This document shows, piece by piece, positions 7,345 to 14,044 of a stretch of 36,128 nt of DNA (its first letter is position 1; each line of letters opens with the position of its first letter). The translations under genes were made by a program, and so were the position numbers. Origin of the DNA: CAYLNG01 sp964497855 (GTDB taxonomy: Bacteria; Verrucomicrobiota; Kiritimatiellia; SS1-B-03-39; UBA6053). Under the pieces are notes generated by a model that did no database searches, was not told where the DNA came from, and saw only the letters and a list, made by a program, of their open reading frames with translations. Location: NCBI GenBank assembly GCA_964497855.1, contig CAZCFM010000024.1, positions 1-36,128 on the forward strand, given 5' to 3'.

Positions 7345-8098
7345 TCATTCAGCAACCGGCGCGGTTGCCGAGATGGCCCCGGTGATTCGCACCGAGGGCC
7401 TGGTCAAGATTTACAATGGCAAGCGGGTGGTGAACGAGGTCGATGTGACCGTGAACCGCAACGAGATCGTGGGGCTGCTCGGTGCCAACGGCGCGGGCAA
7501 GACCACCACGTTTTATATGATCACCGGACTGATCCGTCCGGAGGAGGGCCGGGTGTTTTTTGACGACACGGACATCACCGCGATGCCGATGTACGCCCGC
7601 GCCCGGCTGGGCATGGGCTATCTGGCGCAGGAACCCTCCATTTTCCGCCGCCTTTCGGTCGAAGAGAACATCAAGGCCATTTTGGAGACGCTTCCGCTGA
7701 GTCCCGGGGCGCGCCGCGAACGCCTCGACAAACTGCTGGAAGACCTCAAAATCAGCCACCTGGCCAAACAGATGTCGCTGACCCTCAGCGGGGGCGAACG
7801 TCGTCGGCTGGAGATCGCCCGGGCGCTGGTCACGGAGCCGGCCGTACTTTTGTTGGATGAACCGTTCAGCGGAGTGGACCCCAAGTCTGTCAATGATGTA
7901 CAAGAGATCATTCTTGAACTGAAAGACCGAGGCATGGGCATTTTGATAACCGACCACAACGTACGTGAAACCCTGACGGTGACAGACCGTTCCTACATCA
8001 TTTTCGAGGGGAAGGTCCTGCGTGAAGGCACGCGGGATTTCCTCATCAACGATCCGGTGAGTCGCGAGCTCTATTTGGGCGAGCGATTCTCCATGTAA
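7322..8098 (+). CDS. lptB: LPS export ABC transporter ATPase
   Basis: A 258-residue ATPase that powers extraction of LPS from the inner membrane together with LptF and LptG (not in the window). All ABC motifs are present: Walker A GANGAGKTT (54-62), Q-loop Gln103 in LAQEPSIFRRLSV, signature LSGGE (155-159), Walker B LLLDEP (176-181), and switch His212 in ITDHNVRETL. QEPSIFRRLSVEENI, PFSGVDP and the C-terminal YLGERF are strongly LptB-like. It starts at GTG, supported by a perfect ribosome-binding site. The 17 extra N-terminal residues before MAPVIRTEGL are not family-typical, so internal initiation at 7373 stays possible. Confidence 0.95.
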   Translation: MTAISSPDHSATGAVAEMAPVIRTEGLVKIYNGKRVVNEVDVTVNRNEIVGLLGANGAGKTTTFYMITGLIRPEEGRVFFDDTDITAMPMYARARLGMGYLAQEPSIFRRLSVEENIKAILETLPLSPGARRERLDKLLEDLKISHLAKQMSLTLSGGERRRLEIARALVTEPAVLLLDEPFSGVDPKSVNDVQEIILELKDRGMGILITDHNVRETLTVTDRSYIIFEGKVLREGTRDFLINDPVSRELYLGERFSM

Positions 8099-8125
8099 CC
8101 CAAACCCCCCAATGGAGGAAATCGC

Positions 8126-8461
8126 ATGAACATCACGGTAACCTGTAGGCATATGGAAATGAGCGACGCCTTGCGCAACCACGCAACAGCGCGTGTACAG
8201 GAAGGTCTCGCTGAATTCACCCGGGTGACGGATGTGCACGTGATCCTCGAAGTCCAAAAGAAGATCAATCACATCGCGGAAATCGACGTCCGCGGCAAAA
8301 ACCACATCCATATCGAAGCGGATGAAACGACGACCGATATGTATGCGAGCATTGACGCCGCCGTGGAAAAAGCGGCCCGTCAGTTGCGTCGTCTGCGCGA
8401 CAAAATCCAGGACCACAAACATGTGGTCGGCCTCGGTGAAGTCGAGGCGGAAACGACCTGA
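8126..8461 (+). CDS. hpf: Ribosome hibernation promoting factor (short form)
   Basis: A 111-residue protein of the HPF/RaiA family. It binds the decoding region of the 30S subunit and shuts ribosomes down in stationary phase. The fold is visible as MNITVTCRHMEMSDALRNHATARV, then VHVILEVQKK, AEIDVRGKNHIHIEADETTTDMYASIDAAVEKAARQLRR, and a basic C-terminal helix. It lacks the C-terminal dimerisation domain of long HPF, so 100S dimers, if made, would need another factor. The start is supported by GGAGG about eight bases upstream. It follows lptB by 27 bases, as in proteobacterial lptB-rpoN-hpf clusters but without rpoN, and is followed by an intrinsic terminator. Confidence 0.93.
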   Translation: MNITVTCRHMEMSDALRNHATARVQEGLAEFTRVTDVHVILEVQKKINHIAEIDVRGKNHIHIEADETTTDMYASIDAAVEKAARQLRRLRDKIQDHKHVVGLGEVEAETT

Positions 8462-8472
8462 CCCCGCGCTGT

Positions 8473-8530
8473 GCGTTTTGTTCAATCCTCCGCAAGCCGG
8501 GGGATTGAACAAACGCGGCCCCTTTTTTTT
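8473..8530 (+). terminator. Intrinsic terminator after hpf
   Basis: A long stem forms between 8473-8491 and 8499-8516 (GTTCAATCC pairs with GGATTGAAC, extended on both sides with one bulge). It is followed by GGCCCC and a run of seven T at 8524-8530. This should end lptC-lptA-lptB-hpf transcripts, so hprK needs its own promoter or read-through. Confidence 0.7.
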
Positions 8531-8554
8531 CTCCCCAAACCCATTGCGAGTGCC

Positions 8555-9511
8555 ATGCCTGTAACCGTCGGCGAGTTTCTTCGACATGCCCAAACCCTGA
8601 TGCCCGTCACTCTCTACACGGGCGAAGAATTTTTGGATCGCATCATTCTGGAGGAGGCCCTCAACCGCCCCGGTCTGGCGCTGGCTGACTTTTATCAGTA
8701 TTTCGCCAACAAGCGGATTCAAGTGTTCGGCCTGGCGGAAATGACCTATCTCAAGTCCTTGCCCGTGCTGGAACGCGAGGCCCGCTTGGACCGGATGTTC
8801 GAGTGCGAGATTCCCTGCGTGGCGCTGACCCGCAATCGCACGGCGCCGCCGGAGCTGGAGCGCGCGGCGATGAAGTTTGGGGTGCCCATCATCCGCACCA
8901 CCCTGATCACCAGCCGCTTTGTCAATTTGGCCACTCTGGCCATGGAACATTTGACCGCCCCCTTGCTGAAGTATCCCGGCACGATGCTCGATGTCATGGG
9001 CGTGGGTGTGTTGATCGAGGGGACTCCCGGTATCGGCAAGAGCGAAGCCGCTCTGGGCCTGATTGAGCGGGGCTATAGTCTGGTGGCCGACGATGTGACC
9101 CTGATCCGGCGGGATGCCCAGGGGCAATTGATGGCCACGTCCAGCGAAATGACGCGCTACCACATGGAAATCCGAGGGCTGGGCATCATTCACGTTCCGG
9201 GCCTGTTTGGCATGGCTTCGGTGACCCTCGAACACCGCCTGGACATGATTGTTTCGCTGTATCCGGCGGACCCTTCCCGTGAGGGCGACCGATCGGGACT
9301 GGAGAAAAAGACCCGGAAACTGCTTGACCTTCCCGTTCCGCTCGTAGAATTACCCGTCGCTCCCGGTCGGGACATGGCCGGGGTGATTGAAGTGGCGGCC
9401 ATGAACCAGAAACTCTCCCATCTGGGTCACGAAGCCGCCAAAGAATTTGACCATCATATTATCCGCACGCTGCAGCGGAGACGCCAAGTGCAGCAAACCC
9501 GCAACCGATGA
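8555..9511 (+). CDS. hprK: HPr kinase/phosphorylase
   Basis: A 318-residue bifunctional enzyme that phosphorylates and dephosphorylates the regulatory Ser of HPr. The N-terminal domain (about 1-130) has the usual FxxYFANKRIQVFGLAEMTYL. The kinase domain has Walker A GTPGIGKSE (156-164), VADDVTLIRR with the catalytic Asp pair 179-180, and the HprK signature MEIRGLGIIHVPGLFG (204-219). Just before the P-loop, most members have an HG pair (a catalytic-site His), whereas here the aligned stretch is PGTMLDVMG, so the His seems absent. The ATG at 8555 fits the family N-terminus; upstream is the terminator hairpin. The stop overlaps the ptsH start as ATGA. Confidence 0.93.
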   Translation: MPVTVGEFLRHAQTLMPVTLYTGEEFLDRIILEEALNRPGLALADFYQYFANKRIQVFGLAEMTYLKSLPVLEREARLDRMFECEIPCVALTRNRTAPPELERAAMKFGVPIIRTTLITSRFVNLATLAMEHLTAPLLKYPGTMLDVMGVGVLIEGTPGIGKSEAALGLIERGYSLVADDVTLIRRDAQGQLMATSSEMTRYHMEIRGLGIIHVPGLFGMASVTLEHRLDMIVSLYPADPSREGDRSGLEKKTRKLLDLPVPLVELPVAPGRDMAGVIEVAAMNQKLSHLGHEAAKEFDHHIIRTLQRRRQVQQTRNR

Positions 9512-9786
9512 CCGCTGTATCTCCCATCACGAAAGACTTCACCATAGGAAACGAGTATGGACTCCATGCCCGGCCTGCGGCGTTGTTTGTCAAATGCTGC
9601 AGCAAATTCCAGGCGACGGTGGAAGTCGAAAAAGACGGCATGGCGGTTTCCGGAAAAAGCATCATGGGCTTGCTGACTCTGGAAGGGCATCAGGGCAGTG
9701 TGTTGACCGTCCGGGCCGCAGGAGCACAGGCTGCGGATGTGATGCAGGCGCTGACCGAATTGATGGACTCCAATTTTGGCGAGTGA
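9508..9786 (+). CDS. ptsH: Phosphocarrier protein HPr
   Basis: A 92-residue HPr. The EI phosphorylation site is in GLHARPAAL (His20), and the HprK regulatory site is Ser51 in VSGKSIMGLLTL; both equal the classical His15 and Ser46 regions. Overall EYGLHARPAALFVKCCSKF through LTELMDSNFGE matches family length and order. No EI or EII genes are in the window. As in other bacteria where hprK and ptsH lie together without sugar permeases, the pair may serve regulation rather than sugar uptake (inference). It is translationally coupled to hprK. Confidence 0.95.
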   Translation: MTAVSPITKDFTIGNEYGLHARPAALFVKCCSKFQATVEVEKDGMAVSGKSIMGLLTLEGHQGSVLTVRAAGAQAADVMQALTELMDSNFGE

Positions 9787-9827
9787 GAGGGATTGCCTTT
9801 CCGGAAAAAAACGGGGAAGCTAGAGGC

Positions 9828-11093
9828 ATGGACACCCTGAATACCCGCCAACAGCAATGGATGCGTCACGCAGCGCGTGTGCGTTTGCGGGTGAATCTCG
9901 GCTGGTGGTGGGAGCTGTATTTGCGCTTTGCACTCGCCGGGTCTGCGCTGGCCGCGCCGGGGTGGATGGTCGCACGCGCCTTCGGCAGGCCAGGGTGGAT
10001 TCCTGCGTCAATCTGGGCGGGATGGATGCTGCTGACCGCGGTTGGGGTCTGGCTTGGGGTGCGGAAACGCTTTTTGTCGCTGGAAGCGGCGCTGGCGCGG
10101 GTCGATCTTTCGCTGGGCTTGCAGAATCGACTGGTTTCGGCCTGGGAGGGGGCGAGCGAGTGGCCCGTATGGATTGAAAATCCGCCCCCGCCGGTGATCT
10201 GGAAGCCTGCGACCCTGATTCTGCCCCCGCTGTTGAGCCTGAGTTTTCTGGCGATGGGCATGTGGCTGCCGCTGCCCCGGAAGGACCTTCCGCCCCTGGC
10301 CCTGAAGTCGGAGCCTCCGGAGTGGCGGAGTCTGGAGACCTTGGCGGAAGAGCTGCGTCAGCGGGAACTGGTGGAAGAACAGGCCCTGGAGGCTCTGGAG
10401 GAAAACGTGGCGGAGTTGCGCGCCAAAGCGCCGGAAACGTGGTACCGTCCGGGGTCCATGGAGGCGACCGCCCAGTTGCGTCAGCAGGTGCGCAACGACG
10501 CGATGCGCCTGCAGGATGCCTTGCAGAAGACCGGGGCGATGTTGCAGGAGATGAAACGGGAACTTCCAGAGGCTGGACAGGAGCGCCGCGAGGAGCTGCG
10601 CGAGATGTTGCAGCAGATGATGTCGCAGCTCGGCGATGCGGCGATGCCGCTGGATGCGAAAATGTTGCAACAACTCCAGGCCCTCGATATGGAGGCGCTG
10701 GCCCAGATGGACGGGGAGCGCTTGCAGGAAATTCTCGATCAACTTGAGGGTGGCGCGGACGGGTTGGGGGAAGCGCTGGCCCAGGCCGGTCTCGATGGCC
10801 AGCCCGGTGAGCCCGGTGGCGTGGGTCGCGGCGGTGATCCCTCTCCCCTTGCGTTCTCGAAGAATGCCTCCGAGCTGAACGCGGCATTGCCCCTGGCGCT
10901 CCAAAACCCAGACGCCCAGCGGGCCGCCATTGGCGACCTGCTCGATGTCAAGGAGGGTGAGCACGAAGAGGCGGCGGATACCCGGGGAACAACGGGTGGC
11001 AGCATCAGCGAACGCGGCGGCGCGGGGGCCGTGGTCTGGAAAGCCGATGTGCTTCCAGCCGAAAAGGACATTTTGAAGGCCTATTTTAAATAA
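9828..11093 (+). CDS. Membrane protein with long coiled coil, unknown function, partner of MoxR
   Basis: I do not recognise a named family. The 421-residue product starts MDTLNTRQQQ and has two close membrane segments at about residues 24-45 and 54-73, and a third near 128-145 (LILPPLLSLSFLAMGMWLPL). The part after that, about 165-300, is a Glu/Gln/Met/Leu-rich coiled coil with many heptads. A Gly-rich linker (GLDGQPGEPGGVGRGGDP) follows, then a polar C-terminal tail ending AEKDILKAYFK. The arrangement of N-terminal membrane helices with a long Q/E-rich soluble part recalls DUF4175-type proteins often found beside MoxR ATPases, but it is about half their length. It lies 14 bases before moxR and 41 after ptsH, so it is in the same transcript. 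It may be an envelope substrate or adaptor of the MoxR chaperone (inference). Confidence 0.7.
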   Translation: MDTLNTRQQQWMRHAARVRLRVNLGWWWELYLRFALAGSALAAPGWMVARAFGRPGWIPASIWAGWMLLTAVGVWLGVRKRFLSLEAALARVDLSLGLQNRLVSAWEGASEWPVWIENPPPPVIWKPATLILPPLLSLSFLAMGMWLPLPRKDLPPLALKSEPPEWRSLETLAEELRQRELVEEQALEALEENVAELRAKAPETWYRPGSMEATAQLRQQVRNDAMRLQDALQKTGAMLQEMKRELPEAGQERREELREMLQQMMSQLGDAAMPLDAKMLQQLQALDMEALAQMDGERLQEILDQLEGGADGLGEALAQAGLDGQPGEPGGVGRGGDPSPLAFSKNASELNAALPLALQNPDAQRAAIGDLLDVKEGEHEEAADTRGTTGGSISERGGAGAVVWKADVLPAEKDILKAYFK

Positions 11094-11107
11094 CCCGGAA
11101 GGACATC

Positions 11108-12127
11108 ATGACGATTCTCAGTGACAACGAACTTGAACACAGCGCCCGCACAATGGATCGCGTGCGCACAGCCCTGAACACCGTGCTTTTCGGACAGGAG
11201 GCGCTCATCGATCAAGTCATCGTCTGCCTTCTTGCCAAAGGACACCTGCTCTTGGAAGGTCTGCCGGGTCTCGGCAAAACGGAGCTGGTCCGATCGCTCG
11301 GGGCGGTGCTGAATCTTCAGTCCAAACGAATACAATTCACGCCCGACCTTCTGCCCGGGGACATCACCGGAAATCCGATGCTGCAAGAGGTGGAAGGTCG
11401 CCGTGTGTTTGTGTTCCAACCCGGCCCCTTGTTTGCCAACCTGGTTCTTGCCGACGAAATCAACCGGGCCTCGCCCAAGACGCAGTCGTCATTGCTCGAA
11501 GCCATGCAGGAGCACCGGGTGACGTCGCTGGGCGAACGGCACGTTTTGCCGCAGCCTTTTTTCGTGCTGGCGACCCAAAATCCGATTGAACTTGAAGGCA
11601 CCTATCCGCTGCCCGAGGCGCAGTTGGACCGTTTTCTCTTCAAACTCAATGTAAAAGCCGGCGGGGCCGATGTGCTGAAACGCATTGTGCTGGGACGCCG
11701 TTTGGGGGAAGAAGCCCAAGCCGAAGCCGTGTTGGGCGAAGGCGAACTGTTGGGGCTGATGGCTCTCGTGCAGCGTATCCACCTGCCCGATGTGGTGGCG
11801 GATTACATCGCGCGCCTCGTCCATGCCAGTCATCCCGGCGAATCCAACGCGGCGGCGATGGTCAAATACGGCGCCAGCCCGCGCGCCGCGATTGGTCTGG
11901 CCTCCGCCGGACGCGCCCGCGCCCTCTCGCAGGGACGACCCAACGTATCCTACGAGGATATCCGCGCCGTGGCGGTTCCGGTGTTGCAGCACCGACTCGT
12001 GTTGGAGTATCCGGCCCGACTGGAGGGCGCCACAGGGGCTTCGGTCGCGGCGGCGTTGCTCGAAGAGATTCCTCTGCACGGCGAAGCGTTGCCCGGAACC
12101 CTGCGCGAACGCGCCAGCACCCCATGA
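11108..12127 (+). CDS. moxR: MoxR family AAA+ ATPase
   Basis: A 339-residue ATPase with all MoxR landmarks: LFGQEALIDQVIVCLLAKGHLLLEG, Walker A GLPGLGKT (51-58), the RIQFTPDLLPGDITG insert, Walker B LVLADEINRASPKTQSSLLEAMQE, sensor 1 ATQNP (155-159), the arginine-finger segment PLPEAQLDRFLF, and sensor 2 GASPRA. MoxR proteins act as chaperone-like ATPases, usually with a DUF58 and von Willebrand A protein encoded next door. Here no DUF58 or VWA gene follows; the neighbours are the coiled-coil membrane protein and a thioesterase. GGAAGGA four bases before the ATG supports the start. It overlaps the next gene as ATGA. Confidence 0.93.
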   Translation: MTILSDNELEHSARTMDRVRTALNTVLFGQEALIDQVIVCLLAKGHLLLEGLPGLGKTELVRSLGAVLNLQSKRIQFTPDLLPGDITGNPMLQEVEGRRVFVFQPGPLFANLVLADEINRASPKTQSSLLEAMQEHRVTSLGERHVLPQPFFVLATQNPIELEGTYPLPEAQLDRFLFKLNVKAGGADVLKRIVLGRRLGEEAQAEAVLGEGELLGLMALVQRIHLPDVVADYIARLVHASHPGESNAAAMVKYGASPRAAIGLASAGRARALSQGRPNVSYEDIRAVAVPVLQHRLVLEYPARLEGATGASVAAALLEEIPLHGEALPGTLRERASTP

Positions 12128-12528
12128 GCACGCCCACTATCTCCTTCGTGTACCCCCGACGCAGCACCTTTGCGGAAAGTGATGCGGCCGGGGTCATCCA
12201 CTTCAGCCGCATCGCCTGTTATGTGGAGGAAGCGGAACACGCCTGGCTGGAATCAAAAGGGTTTCCCATCGCGCTGGAGGAAGGGGCTTTGGCCTGGCCA
12301 CGGGTGGCGTTTCAGGCAAGTTTTCAACAGCCCATCCGTCCGGGCCAACCTCTTCAGGTGGAGCTGAACCTCTCAGCACAGGGCCGATCCTCGCTCACCT
12401 GGTTCTGGCGCATCCTGCAAAGCGGAGGGACCGTGGCGGCGGAGGGCAGCATGAAAACCGTGTGTTGCCGCATCCGTGAAGGCAAGCTCGAGTCAACGCC
12501 CTTGCCTTCGGGACTGATCAGTCCCTAG
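12124..12528 (+). CDS. Hotdog-fold acyl-CoA thioesterase (4HBT/YbgC type)
   Basis: A 134-residue protein with the single hotdog domain of YbgC, DHNA-CoA and 4-hydroxybenzoyl-CoA thioesterases. The active-site motif is seen as FAESDAAGVIHFSRIACYVEEAE, with the candidate catalytic Asp20 and the G-V-IHF-S pattern of the family. Strands through WPRVAFQASFQQPIRPGQPLQVEL and SSLTWFWRIL follow. The substrate cannot be told from sequence; DHNA-CoA in menaquinone synthesis is one option. It is coupled to moxR through ATGA. The last codons form a perfect 16-base palindrome. Confidence 0.8.
   Translation: MSTPTISFVYPRRSTFAESDAAGVIHFSRIACYVEEAEHAWLESKGFPIALEEGALAWPRVAFQASFQQPIRPGQPLQVELNLSAQGRSSLTWFWRILQSGGTVAAEGSMKTVCCRIREGKLESTPLPSGLISP
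12510..12525. repeat. Perfect 16-base palindrome at the end of the thioesterase gene
   Basis: GGGACTGATCAGTCCC is its own reverse complement and ends immediately before the TAG stop. It has no T run behind it. It could be an operator or a weak RNA hairpin; function unknown. Confidence 0.5.
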
Positions 12529-12541
12529 ATCTCACTTCAAT

Positions 12542-12569
12542 TTGAGAGGTGAGGGTGGTTTTGTAAATT
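12542..12569 (+). promoter_or_regulatory. Candidate promoter for creD
   Basis: TTGAGA (12542-12547) and TAAATT (12564-12569) are 16 bases apart in an AT-rich stretch of an otherwise GC-rich region. Transcription from it would start about 100 bases before creD. Confidence 0.35.
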
Positions 12570-12618
12570 TAATAGTGCAGCTGATGCAATATTTACAACC
12601 GATGCATTTTTTACTGCA

Positions 12619-12634
12619 GTCACACTCCTGTCAC
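12619..12634 (+). promoter_or_regulatory. cre-tag-like direct repeat upstream of creD
   Basis: GTCAC-ACTCCT-GTCAC has the exact 5-6-5 architecture of the CreB-binding cre tag (TTCAC, six bases, TTCAC), differing only in the first base of each half. It lies 43 bases before the creD ATG, though downstream of the promoter candidate at 12542. creD is the hallmark target of CreBC, so the match is suggestive. Confidence 0.4.
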
Positions 12635-12677
12635 AGTCTTCGGGCAGAACGGATTGAAACCCAACCGTGGAGACGCC

Positions 12678-14006
12678 ATGCCCTTCCGACTGATCGCCAA
12701 ATTCGCCGTACTCGGCACGTTGTTCATCTTTCTGCTCATCGCCCTGGCCGCCATTGGTGGCATGGTGTCTGAACGCCGAGGCCGCTTGGCGGAGGTCGAA
12801 GATGAAATCGCCTCCAGTTTTGCGGGCGAGCAACAGATTCTGGGTCCCTTTCTTGTCCTGCGTGTGCGGGAGGACTGGACGCGGCGCGAGTACAACAAGG
12901 AAAACAACACCTGGTTCGAGTCTCCTCAAACCGCCACCCGCGAAGTGGCCGTGTATCCCGATCTCTTGGACATGGACACCACCCTCTCCGTCGAGGAACG
13001 CCGCCGCGGCATTTTCAAGGCACGTGTCTTCCAAAGCGAGAGCCAACTTACGGGACGTATCACCCTGCCCACTCTCGACTCGATCCGTGCAGTGGATGGC
13101 GCACAGGTCACCGTTCTGGACACTTCGCTGCTACTGCTCGTTTCCGATCCCCGTGGCCTTTCCCGCATTCCATCGCTCGAATGGGACGGAGCTTCCCCCG
13201 AATGGAAGGCCGGCACGCCGTCCGAGCAGCGCCTCCCCGGCATCCACGCCGTCCTGAAGGACCGCCCGGGCGACAGCCCCCGTCCCATTGACTTCCGGAT
13301 CGCCCTCCATCTCTACGGCATGGGAGGCCTCCACGTCACTCCCATCGCCACCGACAACCGACTCCGCCTGAAAAGCGCATGGCCCCATCCCAGTTTCGTC
13401 GGTCAGTTCCTTCCCCTTCAACGCGACGTGCGCGACGACGGATTCAGCGCCGAATGGAGCGTTAACGGACTTGCCAGCACTGCGCGCCAAGCTCTGGGCA
13501 AACGCGAAGACCTGCAACAATACGGCGTGTATCTCATCGATCCCATCAATCCCTACCCGATGACGGACCGAGCCCTCAAGTATGGATTCCTGTTCATTGG
13601 CATCACCTTCGCCGCGTTTTTCCTGTTCGAGGTGACGCGTGACCTGCGCATCCACCCCATTCAGTATGGATTCGTGGGTTTTGCCCAGGCCCTGTTTTTC
13701 CTGCTGCTTCTCAGCCTTTCCGAACACCTTCCTTTTGGTGTGTCCTACGCGGTGGCGACTCTGGCCACCACGGGGCTTCTCACGTATTACCTCAGCGCGG
13801 TGCTGCGCAGCTTCCGCCGGGGCCTCGGTTTTGGCGCACTGTTGACGGCACTCTATGCCGCACTGTATGGACTCTTGCAGTCCGAGGACAATGCGCTGGT
13901 CGCCGGATCCCTGCTGCTCTTTGTCCTACTCACCGCCGTAATGGTACTCACCCGGAAACTCGACTGGTACAAACTGACGATGCCTGCCCCCTCCAAGCAG
14001 GCTTGA
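12678..14006 (+). CDS. creD: CreD family inner-membrane protein
   Basis: A 442-residue membrane protein of the CreD (Cet) family; family members are about 450 long. An N-terminal transmembrane helix (about 5-28) is followed by a large periplasmic domain that includes REVAVYPDLLDMDTTLSVEERRRGIF, the FQSESQLTGRITLP strands, and the PHPSFVGQFLP segment. The C-terminus has several helices (from about 300), with the conserved HPIQYGFVGFAQALFFLLLLSLSEHLPF and the end LDWYKL. In E. coli, creD is strongly induced by CreBC and affects colicin tolerance and envelope stress; its biochemical role is unknown. No creBC genes are in the window. I set the ATG at 12678 (MPFRLIAKF), with GTGGAG upstream. Confidence 0.92.
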   Translation: MPFRLIAKFAVLGTLFIFLLIALAAIGGMVSERRGRLAEVEDEIASSFAGEQQILGPFLVLRVREDWTRREYNKENNTWFESPQTATREVAVYPDLLDMDTTLSVEERRRGIFKARVFQSESQLTGRITLPTLDSIRAVDGAQVTVLDTSLLLLVSDPRGLSRIPSLEWDGASPEWKAGTPSEQRLPGIHAVLKDRPGDSPRPIDFRIALHLYGMGGLHVTPIATDNRLRLKSAWPHPSFVGQFLPLQRDVRDDGFSAEWSVNGLASTARQALGKREDLQQYGVYLIDPINPYPMTDRALKYGFLFIGITFAAFFLFEVTRDLRIHPIQYGFVGFAQALFFLLLLSLSEHLPFGVSYAVATLATTGLLTYYLSAVLRSFRRGLGFGALLTALYAALYGLLQSEDNALVAGSLLLFVLLTAVMVLTRKLDWYKLTMPAPSKQA

Positions 14007-14011
14007 AGATT

Positions 14012-14032
14012 GCCCGTCCGGGACGGACGGGC
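14012..14032. terminator. GC-rich hairpin between convergent creD and topA
   Basis: GCCCGTCC (14012-14019) pairs with GGACGGGC (14025-14032) over a five-base loop. There is no T run on either side, so termination may be weak or Rho-assisted. It is placed to serve both genes. Confidence 0.4.
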
Positions 14033-14044
14033 CTACGGTGCAGA

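Noticed and set aside
8473..8516. CRISPR-like repeat (GTTCAATCC...GGATTGAAC)
   Set aside because: There is one copy only, no spacers and no cas genes; with the following T run it is a terminator.
7349..9235. A 628-codon open frame on the minus strand across lptB, hpf and hprK
   Set aside because: It crosses three well-supported genes and a terminator in antisense and has His/Gln-rich composition without any motif.
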